Below, piece after piece: positions 34,772 to 43,078 of a stretch of 64,000 bases of DNA (within the stretch, counting starts at the first letter, position 1; every line of letters starts with the position of its first letter). Below the pieces are notes generated by a model. It saw only the letters and a program-made list of their open reading frames with translations, ran no database searches and was not told the DNA's origin. The position numbers were made by a program, and so were the translations under genes. The stretch is from an uncultured Prevotella sp. Lineage in GTDB: Bacteria > Bacteroidota > Bacteroidia > Bacteroidales > Bacteroidaceae. The stretch is taken from assembly GCA_905196835.1 (NCBI GenBank), contig CAJJWN010000001.1:1-64000 (forward strand), given 5' to 3'.

Positions 34772-36031
34772 TCAATTTTCCATTTCCACATCTGTGGGGT
34801 AGAGGAAGTCGTTGTACGGGTACTTCTGTACGTGCAGCTGGCGCACCTGTTTGTACAGAGTGTCGCGCAGCTCGTCGATGTTCGTCTTGTTACGTGCCGA
34901 TATGAAGAGGCAGTTGTCGCCCTGTTTCGCCATCCAGGTGCGTTTCAGTTCGTCGAGCGTTACGTTCTCCTTGGTGGCCGGGGTGAGGTCGTCTGGCTCT
35001 TTGTCAACCCATGTGTAGGCGTCTATCTTGTTGAAGATGAGCATCGAGGGCTTGTCTGCGCAGCCGAGGTCTTTCAGCGTGTTGTTCACCACTTTGATTT
35101 GTTCCTCGAAGTCGGGGTGCGATATGTCAACGACGTGTACCAGCAAGTCGGCCTCGCGCACCTCGTCGAGCGTCGATTTGAACGAGTCGACCAGGTCGGT
35201 GGGCAGCTTGCGGATGAAGCCCACGGTGTCTGCAAGGAGGAACGGCAGGTTCTCGATTACGACTTTCCTAACGGTCGTGTCGAGTGTGGCGAAGAGCTTG
35301 TTTTCGGCGAACACCTCGCTCTTTGCGAGCAGGTTCATCAGCGTTGACTTGCCCACGTTGGTGTAACCTACGAGGGCGACGCGGATTAGCCGTCCGCGGT
35401 TCTTGCGCTGCGTGGTCTTCTGCTTGTCTATTTCGGCGAGGCGTTGCTTCAGCAGCGACATGCGTTGCAGGATTATTCGGCGGTCCATTTCGAGCTGTGT
35501 CTCGCCCGGGCCGCGCAGTCCTACGGAGCCTTTTCCGCCTCCCGAGCCGCTTCCGCCGCCCTGTCGTTCAAGGTGGGTCCAGAGCCGTTGCAGGCGCGGC
35601 AGCATGTAGCGGTATTGCGCCAGCTCTACTTGTGTCTTGGCGTTGGCCGTCTGTGCGCGCATGGCGAATATGTCGAGAATGAGCGATGTGCGGTCGAGTA
35701 TTTTCACCTTCAGCTCGTTCTCGATGTTGCGTATCTGCTTGGCCGACAGCTCGTCGTCGAAGATTACCATTCCTATTTCCCTTTCGGCTTCCTCCTCGGC
35801 GCGTATGTATTGCTTTATTTCCTCGAGCTTTCCCTTGCCCACATACGTGGTCTGGTTAGGCCCGGCCACCTTCTGCGTGAAGCGTTTTACGGTCACGGCT
35901 CCGGCGGTGTCGGCCAGAAACTCCAGCTCGTCAAGGTATTCCTTGGTCTTGGCTTCGTCCTGTTCCTGTGTGATTAGTCCCACGAGTACGGCCGTTTCGG
36001 CCTTGGCCTCGGATATTACAAATTCTTTCAT
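34772..36031 (-). CDS. hflX: GTPase HflX
   Basis: The 419-residue ribosome-associated GTPase has an N-terminal HflX domain with KVAGPNQTTYVGKGKLEEI, the glycine-rich linker GGGSGSGGGKGSVGLRGPGETQLE and a G domain: G1 GYTNVGKST at about 220-228, G3 DTVGF, G4 NKID. HflX splits stalled ribosomes under heat or antibiotic stress in other bacteria. A 66-bp tandem repeat lies 38 bp upstream of its start. Confidence 0.95.
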   Translation of the reverse strand: MKEFVISEAKAETAVLVGLITQEQDEAKTKEYLDELEFLADTAGAVTVKRFTQKVAGPNQTTYVGKGKLEEIKQYIRAEEEAEREIGMVIFDDELSAKQIRNIENELKVKILDRTSLILDIFAMRAQTANAKTQVELAQYRYMLPRLQRLWTHLERQGGGSGSGGGKGSVGLRGPGETQLEMDRRIILQRMSLLKQRLAEIDKQKTTQRKNRGRLIRVALVGYTNVGKSTLMNLLAKSEVFAENKLFATLDTTVRKVVIENLPFLLADTVGFIRKLPTDLVDSFKSTLDEVREADLLVHVVDISHPDFEEQIKVVNNTLKDLGCADKPSMLIFNKIDAYTWVDKEPDDLTPATKENVTLDELKRTWMAKQGDNCLFISARNKTNIDELRDTLYKQVRQLHVQKYPYNDFLYPTDVEMEN

Positions 36032-36068
36032 CAGCGTGTCTGCGTATGTAATGTGGTATGATGCAAAT

Positions 36069-36200
36069 GCAATGCCAGCGAGAGGAAAGGAAGCTTGCTT
36101 CCAGTTTCCCGAGCGCAGCTTGCTTTATGCAAAGGCAATGCCGGCGAGAGGAGAGGAAGCTTGCTTCCGGTTTCCCGAGCGCAGCTTGCTTTATGCAAAG
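36069..36200. repeat. Tandem 66-bp repeat, two units, upstream of hflX
   Basis: Unit 1 is 36069-36134, unit 2 36135-36200, differing at only a few A/G positions. Each contains the palindrome GGAAGCTTGCTTCC-like core. 66 bp equals 22 codons, so open frames run through on both strands (for example LHKASCARETGSKLP twice on the minus strand), but no gene is proposed. The unit may be a dispersed family in this genome. Confidence 0.8.
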
Positions 36201-36277
36201 TTACATAATTCATGCAAAACGGCAAAGAAAAACGCCGTATAACGCCAACGTTTTACCACCTTTTTACCATTGGTTTT

Positions 36278-36390
36278 GCCGTTTGCGGCCTTTCGCGTTG
36301 CAAAAGGCCGCAAACGGCAACGTAAAAGGCCGTCTTTTAGCGTGTAAAAGGCGGCCTTTTGCAAACGCGTTGACTGTCAACGCGTTGCAG
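36278..36390 (+). repeat. Palindromic intergenic element, copy 2
   Basis: The first stem is GCCGTTTGC-GGCCTTT paired with AAAAGGCC-GCAAACGGC (36278-36318), followed by AAAAGGCCGTCTTTT and AAAAGGCGGCCTTTT arms. It ends with a full palindrome CGCGTTGACTGTCAACGCG at 36366-36384. It lies between hflX and the 3' end of the PepSY-like gene. Confidence 0.8.
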
Positions 36391-36445
36391 GGTTGTCAAA
36401 TCATTCTGTCTAAATCAATCTATCTTATGCAACTAACACCTGTCG

Positions 36446-36892
36446 TCAGTCAATGTCGATGACGTTGAAGTCAGTGTCGAAGGTTATCTCCACGTAGTTC
36501 GACAGCTTCACTTCGTATTCGTCATCGTCGCGTTCTATCTCGAGTATGCGGCAGTCGGGATAGTTGGCCCGTATGTACCGGGCTATGGCCTGGGGCACGA
36601 GCGATGACGGTACGGCCGACCGCTTGCACTTCACTTCGGTCCAGCGGCCGCTCCCGTCAAACTCTATTTTCTCGCCGTTGGTGAATATCACGGTGTATTC
36701 CTTGCTGAACAGCTCGGTCTCCACCTTTGCCAAGGCCACCTTGCGGCCGGGAAAGTGCGCCTTGACGGTAGCCAGGGCGGCTTTGGGCAGGCGGTCGGCC
36801 GGTATGGTCTTCTCGTCGCCCGTGCTTGCCGAGGCCGGCGTTTGGGCGAGCAGGGCCAGCGCGGCCAGCAGTGATATTATGATGGTTCTCAT
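36446..36892 (-). CDS. PepSY-like (DUF2874) periplasmic protein, copy A
   Basis: The 148-residue exported protein has a signal peptide ending PASAS (about 23) and two PepSY-like DUF2874 repeats (LPKAALATVKAHFPGRKVALAKVE... and VPQAIARYIRANYPDCRILEIERD). It is a close paralogue of the next gene upstream, indicating tandem duplication. DUF2874 proteins are small periplasmic proteins of unknown role, possibly inhibitors or ligand binders. Confidence 0.85.
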   Translation of the reverse strand: MRTIIISLLAALALLAQTPASASTGDEKTIPADRLPKAALATVKAHFPGRKVALAKVETELFSKEYTVIFTNGEKIEFDGSGRWTEVKCKRSAVPSSLVPQAIARYIRANYPDCRILEIERDDDEYEVKLSNYVEITFDTDFNVIDID

Positions 36893-36951
36893 TGTCGTTG
36901 TAGGGTATTAAGCCTCCGGCGCATGGCTGGCGCCAAGGGGGCTTGGGGTTG

Positions 36952-37401
36952 TCAGTCGTCGATGTCTACTACCTGGAAGTTCCTGTTGAACGTCACCTCG
37001 AGGCGGTTTGACAGCTTCACTTCATACTGGTTGTCGTCTTTCTCGATTTCAAGGATTTTCGTTCCGGGGTAGGTTGACTTCACATACTGTGTGATTTTTG
37101 CCGGTACGAGGGCCGCCGGTACTGAAGACATCTTGCAGTTAATCTCCGTCCAGTTGCCGCGGCGGTCGAACTCCACCTTCTCGCCGTTGTTGAACACTAC
37201 GTCGTAGCTCTTCTCGAAGAGGCCGGTCTCCATCTTGGCCAGGGCCACCTTCTTGGCCTTGAAGTGCTTTTTGATTACCTGCTGTGCCGTAGCGGGCAGC
37301 TGGCTTACGCTTATGGGCTTGTCGTTGTCGGCCATGGCGGTTGCCGAGAATGCTACGATGCTTACCAATGCGATTACTGCTGATTTGATGATGCGTTTCA
37401 T
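36952..37401 (-). CDS. PepSY-like (DUF2874) periplasmic protein, copy B
   Basis: The 149-residue protein starts at MKRIIKSAVIALVSIVAFSATAMA (ATG 37401; an upstream extension of 10 residues is ignored because it precedes the signal peptide). The same two DUF2874 repeats are present and end with VTFNRNFQVVDIDD, matching VTFDTDFNVIDID in copy A. The genes are 59 bp apart on one strand. Confidence 0.87.
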   Translation of the reverse strand: MKRIIKSAVIALVSIVAFSATAMADNDKPISVSQLPATAQQVIKKHFKAKKVALAKMETGLFEKSYDVVFNNGEKVEFDRRGNWTEINCKMSSVPAALVPAKITQYVKSTYPGTKILEIEKDDNQYEVKLSNRLEVTFNRNFQVVDIDD

Positions 37402-37689
37402 AATCTTCTGTTTTTTAGGGTTATTACTCATGTGTTACTTTTTCTGTTGCAAAGATTATGCTTCTTTCTGAAAAGAATCTGAAATGCCGCAGACATTCTT
37501 TCATATTAACATTGTTTAAGAAACGGCGCGTTCCATGGCTTCATCGTCAGCATTGCTTGCGGTTGTATGCGGGCGGTCTGTCCGGCTTCGCCGGGGCGGT
37601 CAGTGGCTGAGTGTGTTCTGAAAGGCGGTTAATCTGCAAATCTGTTGAATGAAATAAAAGCTCTATTAATGAAAACACCCTGCTTTAAT

Positions 37690-37819
37690 CCAGACAGTCG
37701 GTAACCCTCATTCCGCGCTCCGACGCGGCATCCATAAAAAAACTAATATGCCCAACGTCACAGGATGCATACACTGGATTCCGCGTCGGAGCGCGGAATG
37801 ACGGTTACCGACTGCCTGG
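37690..37819. repeat. 45-bp inverted repeat, miniature-element-like
   Basis: Arms at 37690-37734 and 37775-37819 are complementary with only three mismatches over 45 bp, separated by 40 bp. The arms contain CATTCCGCGCTCCGACGCGG. Such small palindromic units are typical of MITE-like or REP-like elements. No transposase is nearby. Confidence 0.75.
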
Positions 37820-37861
37820 CTTGGAAGAGGATGTAGTATTGATTTTCGTTCATGATGCCAT

Positions 37862-37995
37862 ACACCCAAACTGCGGATGAACCTGAAAGGTGGTCTTTTA
37901 GAGGACGAAAGGCCGTCTTTTACACGGCAAAAGGCCGCCTTTTGGAAGCTAAAAGACGGCCTTTTGTAAAGTGCTTGATTGTCAGGCGATTACAG
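37862..37995 (+). repeat. Palindromic intergenic element, copy 3 (long form)
   Basis: It begins with ACACCCAAACTGCGGATGA, also found at the start of copies 5 and 6. It continues with AAAGGTGGTCTTTT, AAAGGCCGTCTTTT, AAAAGGCCGCCTTTT and AAAAGACGGCCTTTT arms and ends near TTGATTGTCAGGCGATTAC. It lies 3' of the SGNH hydrolase gene. Confidence 0.8.
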
Positions 37996-38002
37996 ACTGG
38001 TG

Positions 38003-38860
38003 TCAGAACACCGGCAAGACGGACAGCTGGCGGACGAGCGTCAGCGCCAGGCGTTGCTGTCCGAGGCAGGAAGGGTGGAGCAGGTCGGTGGCCTTGTCGT
38101 GGAAGTAATGCTGCTGGGCGGCCACCATCGGGTTGAGTCCGCTCACGGAGTTGAGGTCGATTACGGGCACTGCCCATACGTTGCCGGCCTCCTTTATGGC
38201 CTCTACGTAGGCGCTGAAATACTCCCCACAGAGGTTCTGCCAGCTCTCGTCGGGCTGTATGTTGGTGTCGCCGAAGGCCGCGGCGGCGCGGTGTATGGGC
38301 GTAAGCAGCACGATTTGCTTGTCGGGGAAGAGCGTCTTGAGCTTCATCAGGGCTATGTTTATGCGCCCTTTCAACGTGGCTTGGTCTATTGAAGGTATGC
38401 GCCGTTTGCGCATGTACACCTTCTTCTCGCCATGCACGGCGGCCGTTACGGTGTCTTCCAGCTCGTCGTACCACCGGCCTATGGGCACTCCCGCATTGAA
38501 GTCGTTGGTGCCAATGAACACTATTACGGCGTCAAGGCTGTCGCCGTGCTCGGCCTTCAGCAGCCCGGCTTGCCGCGGCACATCGTCCCATTGGCGGCCG
38601 CTCTTGCCGTAGACGTAAGGCTCTATGCCGAGCATCTGCCGCAGGTAGTGCCAGTATTTGTAGGGAATGTTGTGCCGGTTGTTGTTCGGGTCGGTCATGG
38701 AGTCGCCTATAAAGCCTACGCGCTTGCCGCTCCACGGGTGGCAGGTGGACTGCACTTCGGCGCAGGCAAGGCCCTTGCAGGGCTGCGGCTGAGACTGTTG
38801 CGCGGTGGCACTGATGCCTGCCGCTACGGCAAGCATCAGCAAAGAAAGTCGGATTTGCAT
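38003..38860 (-). CDS. SGNH/GDSL hydrolase, exported
   Basis: The 285-residue esterase-like protein has a signal peptide ending ISATAQ (about 20). Block I is VGFIGDSMTDP (serine near residue 53), block III VFIGTNDFNAG, block V ATDLLHPS with Asp and His. The substrate is unknown; members deacetylate polysaccharides or lipids. It starts 22 bp after cysK ends, so they may share a transcript. Confidence 0.85.
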   Translation of the reverse strand: MQIRLSLLMLAVAAGISATAQQSQPQPCKGLACAEVQSTCHPWSGKRVGFIGDSMTDPNNNRHNIPYKYWHYLRQMLGIEPYVYGKSGRQWDDVPRQAGLLKAEHGDSLDAVIVFIGTNDFNAGVPIGRWYDELEDTVTAAVHGEKKVYMRKRRIPSIDQATLKGRINIALMKLKTLFPDKQIVLLTPIHRAAAAFGDTNIQPDESWQNLCGEYFSAYVEAIKEAGNVWAVPVIDLNSVSGLNPMVAAQQHYFHDKATDLLHPSCLGQQRLALTLVRQLSVLPVF

Positions 38861-38882
38861 TGTAAATAGTTTGTGATTAGTT

Positions 38883-39806
38883 TTATTTGAACAGTTGTGT
38901 AGACAGGTATCGTTCGCCCGTATCGGGCAGCAGGGTCACTATGCGCTTGCCCTTGTTGCCGTCGCGCATGGCCGCCTTCACTGCCGCGGCCACCGCCGCG
39001 CCCGACGATATGCCTACCAGCAGGCCCTCTGTTGATGCCAGCAGGCGCGCCGTCTGCATGGCTTCGTCGTCGGTTACGGTGATGATTTCGTCCACAACGG
39101 AGGCGTCATACGTGTCAGGAATGAAGTTTGCGCCGATACCTTGGATGGCGTGCGGCCCGGCGACGCCCGTTGACAGCAGCGGCGACGATGCCGGTTCGAC
39201 GGCCACGATGGTCGTGGCGGGGTTGTGTTCCTTGAGCCTTCGCCCAACGCCCGACACCGTTCCGCCCGTGCCTACGCACGCTACGAACATGTCGATGCGC
39301 CCGTCCGCCTGCTTAAGTATTTCACGGCCGGTGGTAAGGTAGTGGCAGCGTGGGTTGGCGAGGTTGGTGAACTGGCCGAGAATCACCGAGCCTGCTATTT
39401 CCGTGCGCAGCCTTTCTGCCTCGCTTACGGCCGCCGCCATGCCGCCTGCCGCAGGCGTAAGGCGCACCTCCGCGCCGTATGCCGCCACGAGCTTGCGCCT
39501 CTCCAGGCTCATTGTCTCGGGCATGGTGAGGATGAGGTGGTAGCCTTTCACGGCGCAGACCATGGCAAGGCCGATGCCCGTGTTGCCGCTTGTAGGCTCT
39601 ATTATGGTGGCTCCGGGCTTGAGGATGCCGCCCTGTTCGGCGTCTTCTATCATCGCAAGGGCCACACGGTCCTTGACGCTTCCGCCGGGATTGGTCATTT
39701 CTACTTTCGCCATGAGCGGCGTTTCAAGTGCATAGTGGGTGGATATTCGCTTCAAAGATACGAGCGGCGTGTTGCCGATTAGTTGTAATACATTGTCTTG
39801 GAACAT
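38883..39806 (-). CDS. cysK: Cysteine synthase A
   Basis: The 307-residue PLP enzyme makes cysteine from O-acetylserine and sulfide. The PLP lysine is K45 in NPGGSVKDR; the substrate loop is PTSGNTG near 71-77, and GTGGTVSGVGR binds phosphate. C-terminal GISSGAAVAAA is typical for the serine site. It is the first gene of a probable pair with the SGNH hydrolase. Confidence 0.95.
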   Translation of the reverse strand: MFQDNVLQLIGNTPLVSLKRISTHYALETPLMAKVEMTNPGGSVKDRVALAMIEDAEQGGILKPGATIIEPTSGNTGIGLAMVCAVKGYHLILTMPETMSLERRKLVAAYGAEVRLTPAAGGMAAAVSEAERLRTEIAGSVILGQFTNLANPRCHYLTTGREILKQADGRIDMFVACVGTGGTVSGVGRRLKEHNPATTIVAVEPASSPLLSTGVAGPHAIQGIGANFIPDTYDASVVDEIITVTDDEAMQTARLLASTEGLLVGISSGAAVAAAVKAAMRDGNKGKRIVTLLPDTGERYLSTQLFK

Positions 39807-39941
39807 GGATTTTAAAGGTAAAAAGGTGAAAAAACAAAATGGTGAAAAATGTTGGTTAAGGGTGAAAAGTTGAAAAGGTGAAAAAGTGAAAGATGCAAGG
39901 TGTGGCGTTTCTCCTTTTCACTTTTTCACCTTTTCACCCTT
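39807..39941. repeat. GGTGAAAA simple-sequence tract and inverted repeat at the ispH 3' end
   Basis: The left side has repeated GGTGAAAAGTTGAAAAGG words; the right side (about 39915-39941) is the complement, so the tract can fold with one 8-bp bulge. It covers the last codons of ispH, giving the terminal GEKVKK. It may terminate transcription. A similar tract ends the GH26 gene. Confidence 0.6.
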
Positions 39942-40784
39942 GATTATCTCGTCGCGGCATTGTTCCATGAGCCATTTCGGCGTGCTCGTGGCTCCGCATA
40001 TGCCGATAGTCTCGACCCCGGCGAGCCATGCCGGGTCGATTTCTTCAGGTCCTTCTATGAGGTGGCTGTTGCCGTTTACGCGCTGGCATTCGGCGAATAG
40101 CACTCGCCCGTTGCTGCTCTTGCGGCCGCATACGAAGAGGATGAGGTCGTGACGCATGGCGAACGAGCTGATGGCCGGCATACGGTTGGCTACCTGGCGG
40201 CAGATGGTGTCGAAGCTGCGGAACGTTGCTCCCGGCGCGATGTGCGCCGAGATGTAGTCTGTTATGCGGTGAAATTCGTCGAGAGACTTCGTCGTCTGCG
40301 AATAAAGGAATATGTCCCGCGTGAAGTCGAGCCGCTTCACGCCGTCAAGGTCGGCCACGACGACGGCCCGTCCTTCCGTCTGCCCCACCAGTCCTAACAC
40401 CTCGGCGTGCCCCGGTTTGCCGAAAATCACAATCTGTGCGGCCTTGTTCTCGTCGTATTTCCGCTTAATCCTGCGTTGCAGTTGCAGTACAACGGGGCAT
40501 GTGGCGTCTATTATTTCAATGTCGTTACGCCGTGCCAAGGCGTATGTTTCGGGCGGTTCGCCGTGGGCGCGGAGCAGCACCTTCACGCCATGCAGCCGCT
40601 CCATCTCGTCGTGGTTGATGGTTACCAGCCCCAAGCGGCGCAGCCTTTCGCACTCCATGCCGTTGTGCACGATGTCGCCGAGACAGTAAAGCGTCTTGCC
40701 GGCGGCCAGCTCTTCCTCGGCCTTGCGTATGGCCGTGGTTACTCCGAAGCAAAATCCGCTGCCGCTGTCAATCTCTATTTGCAT
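39918..40784 (-). CDS. ispH: 4-hydroxy-3-methylbut-2-enyl diphosphate reductase
   Basis: The 288-residue iron-sulfur enzyme of the MEP pathway makes IPP and DMAPP. Three cluster cysteines are visible: C12 in GSGFCFGV, one near 96 in IDATCPVV, and one near 193 in FDTICRQVA. The HNGMECERL and HGEPPE motifs contain conserved histidines. The last few residues (KGEKVKK) come from the simple-sequence tract and differ from the usual end. Confidence 0.94.
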   Translation of the reverse strand: MQIEIDSGSGFCFGVTTAIRKAEEELAAGKTLYCLGDIVHNGMECERLRRLGLVTINHDEMERLHGVKVLLRAHGEPPETYALARRNDIEIIDATCPVVLQLQRRIKRKYDENKAAQIVIFGKPGHAEVLGLVGQTEGRAVVVADLDGVKRLDFTRDIFLYSQTTKSLDEFHRITDYISAHIAPGATFRSFDTICRQVANRMPAISSFAMRHDLILFVCGRKSSNGRVLFAECQRVNGNSHLIEGPEEIDPAWLAGVETIGICGATSTPKWLMEQCRDEIIKGEKVKK

Positions 40785-40808
40785 TGTTGTTGGGAAGTTG
40801 AGAAAGTA

Positions 40809-40876
40809 AAAGAAGTTATGGAAGCCGGGGCATCACTACGTGATTTACGTTTGACTTGGGCTTCCATAACTTCTTT
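40809..40876. terminator. Perfect 18-bp inverted repeat between meaB and ispH
   Basis: AAAGAAGTTATGGAAGCC (40809-40826) and its exact complement (40859-40876) enclose a 32-base loop, just past the meaB stop on the minus strand. A T-rich side follows on that strand. The loop is long for a simple terminator. Confidence 0.55.
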
Positions 40877-40881
40877 ATGTC

Positions 40882-41982
40882 CTATGAATTTATGTTGTTA
40901 AAATACTCGTCCAGCAGTCCGTTGGCCGCCGCGAAACTTGTGCGTCGCCCCTCCAGCACCGACAGTTCGGCGTCTTTCAGCCGTTGCTGGATGGCCGGAT
41001 TGTTGTAGAAATGGTCGCGCAAGTGCTCGTTTATGGTCTCGTACATCCAGTATTTGCTTTGCTCGTTGCGCCTGTAAGAGAAGTAACCGTTGCCATTTAC
41101 GTAGTCAAAATACTCGTAAATCATGTCCCATACCTCCTTTATTCCTGTGCCGTAGAAGCCGCTGTAACACAAAACCTTCGGCTGCCAGCCGCTCTCCGAT
41201 GCCGGGAAGAAGTGCAAGGCGTTGCGGAAGTTGCGCGCAGCCAGGTGGCAACGGTCAACGTTCTCGCCGTCACATTTGTTGATTACGATGCCGTCGGATA
41301 TTTCCATGATGCCTCGCTTGATGCCTTGCAGCTCGTCACCTGTGCCCGCAAGCTGGATTAAGAGGAAGAAGTCAACCATCGAGTGACAGGCTGTCTCGCT
41401 CTGACCCACGCCCACCGTCTCGACGAAAATCTTGTCGAAGCCTGCCGCTTCGCAAAGTATTATGGTCTCGCGGGTCTTACGCGCCACGCCGCCAAGCGAC
41501 CCCGCAGTGGGGCTGGGACGGATGAACGCGTCCTGACGCACCGACAGTTTTTCCATGCGTGTCTTGTCTCCAAGGATGCTGCCCTTGGAACGTTCCGAGC
41601 TTGGGTCTATCGCAAGGACGGCGAGTTTGCCGCCGGTACGGTCGAGAACGTGCAGGCCGAACTGGTCGATTGACGTGCTCTTGCCTGCTCCCGGCACGCC
41701 GCTTATGCCGATGCGGATAGACTGTCCGCTGTGCGGAAGGCATTTCTCGATTACCTCCTGAGCCTTGGCGTAATGGTCGGGGTTGACGCTTTCTATCAGT
41801 GTTACGGCCTGGCTAAGCACTGTGATGTTGCCTTTCAATATGCCTTCAACCATTTCTCCTACCGACATCTCGTGCCGTTTGAAGCGTCCGCGCTTCAAAT
41901 ATGGGTTGACAATCGAGGGCTGCTGCACTCCGGCGTTTACCGTAAGACCTTTGTATTCGTTGCTGTTTTCAGGGTGTTCCAT
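40882..41982 (-). CDS. meaB: Methylmalonyl-CoA mutase-associated GTPase MeaB
   Basis: The 366-residue G3E-type GTPase has Walker A GVPGAGKST near 95-103, FVETVGVGQSE and VINKCDG. MeaB protects and reloads B12-dependent methylmalonyl-CoA mutase, an enzyme of the succinate-propionate route in Bacteroidales. The mutase genes are not in the window. It is 16 bp downstream of the DUF1573 gene. Confidence 0.93.
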   Translation of the reverse strand: MEHPENSNEYKGLTVNAGVQQPSIVNPYLKRGRFKRHEMSVGEMVEGILKGNITVLSQAVTLIESVNPDHYAKAQEVIEKCLPHSGQSIRIGISGVPGAGKSTSIDQFGLHVLDRTGGKLAVLAIDPSSERSKGSILGDKTRMEKLSVRQDAFIRPSPTAGSLGGVARKTRETIILCEAAGFDKIFVETVGVGQSETACHSMVDFFLLIQLAGTGDELQGIKRGIMEISDGIVINKCDGENVDRCHLAARNFRNALHFFPASESGWQPKVLCYSGFYGTGIKEVWDMIYEYFDYVNGNGYFSYRRNEQSKYWMYETINEHLRDHFYNNPAIQQRLKDAELSVLEGRRTSFAAANGLLDEYFNNINS

Positions 41983-41998
41983 GACTAAACTGCTTTGT

Positions 41999-43060
41999 TC
42001 ATTTGACGTTTACGTGTATGACTACTTTCGACTTGTTGGGGTCGTTGGTTATCATCAGCACGCGCGGTTTGCTTCTTGCGTTCTTGAGTTGCTTGCGGTA
42101 AGCCGTTATTTTGAGCTTTGCCGACTCGCCGGGGTCAAGCCTTGACTTGTTGAGGCGCACCTTAAGGCCGGTTGTGAACATCTGCATCGAACTGATGGTG
42201 AGCCTGCTGCGGCCTTGGTTTTCTATTATTATGGTGCCGCTCTTGTCGTCCTTGTCTTCAAAAGAGCCAAGGTCGAGCGTCTCGGCAGACAGCTTCATAA
42301 CCGGCGCGTTGCGCCTTTGCGTCTCCGACATGTTCCTGAACTCTGGCAGGAGAACGGCCGAAACGGATATTTCCTTGTCGTCGCCGACCTTGTCGCCGGG
42401 GAACATTCCGAGGTAGACCGACGACTGCGTAAGGCCGTAGCTGCGCAGTTTCGTAGAGTTGAGCGTGAACGTTGCTACGCCCGTACGTCCCGGGGCGATA
42501 GTCTCGGGCGACACCGTTGCGCTGATGTAATTAGGCAGGTGCATCACCACGGGGGTTACATTCTCGCTGCCGCTGTTGATGATATGGATTTTCTCAACGG
42601 GCGTTTCGCCGAGGTTCACGTCGTCAAACTCGATGTTGTTCTTGTCCGTGCGTACGCTGCCGAGCGTATAGTCGTAAACTCCCGAGTAGTCGGTAAGCTT
42701 GTCAACCACGACACCTTTCATCGTGAGATAGAACGGTTTGTCTGACGCATTGCTGTAAATTGCCGCCTCTTTGTAGAAATGTCCCATCTGGCGGGCGTCA
42801 AACGTCACCTCCACCGTGAAGTTGTCGCCCTTCGCAATGGTGCCTTTCGGGTATTCGGCCACGACACAATCGCAGCTTGTACGCACGGTGTCGATTATCA
42901 GTTCGCTGCCTTTGTTGCGCAGTTCGAACTTCGCCGTGACGGGAGTTTCGTACATTACGCTGCCGCAATCGATTACTTCCTGCTTGACTGAGATGCGCTG
43001 CGCCGCCATGTCGAGCGACACTGCGGCCAGCACAGCGGCCAGTATTGTTTTTTTATTCAT
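41999..43060 (-). CDS. DUF1573 domain exported protein
   Basis: The 353-residue protein has a signal peptide (MNKKTILAAVLAAVSLDMAAQ). Two or three immunoglobulin-like DUF1573 units follow (KFELRNKGSELIIDTVRTSCDCVVAEYPKG; GTIIIENQGRSRLTISSM), with the conserved SCDC. Such proteins are periplasmic or surface proteins of unknown role. It lies 18 bp downstream of the alpha-2-macroglobulin gene on the same strand. Confidence 0.85.
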   Translation of the reverse strand: MNKKTILAAVLAAVSLDMAAQRISVKQEVIDCGSVMYETPVTAKFELRNKGSELIIDTVRTSCDCVVAEYPKGTIAKGDNFTVEVTFDARQMGHFYKEAAIYSNASDKPFYLTMKGVVVDKLTDYSGVYDYTLGSVRTDKNNIEFDDVNLGETPVEKIHIINSGSENVTPVVMHLPNYISATVSPETIAPGRTGVATFTLNSTKLRSYGLTQSSVYLGMFPGDKVGDDKEISVSAVLLPEFRNMSETQRRNAPVMKLSAETLDLGSFEDKDDKSGTIIIENQGRSRLTISSMQMFTTGLKVRLNKSRLDPGESAKLKITAYRKQLKNARSKPRVLMITNDPNKSKVVIHVNVK

Positions 43061-43078
43061 TGTACTTTTGGTATTGTT

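Larger units (their letters stand above)
37402..38002. other. 600-bp intergenic region with two inverted-repeat elements
   Basis: No gene is seen. It holds the 45-bp inverted repeat at 37690-37819 and copy 3 of the palindromic family at 37862-37995. The upstream part (37440-37680) contains nothing recognisable beyond the promoter area of the PepSY-like pair. Confidence 0.5.

Noticed and set aside
36031..36225. Frame with a repeated 22-residue peptide (LHKASCARETGSKLP) opposite the hflX upstream region
   Set aside because: The frame results from the 66-bp tandem repeat having a length divisible by three; no ribosome site or conserved domain supports it.
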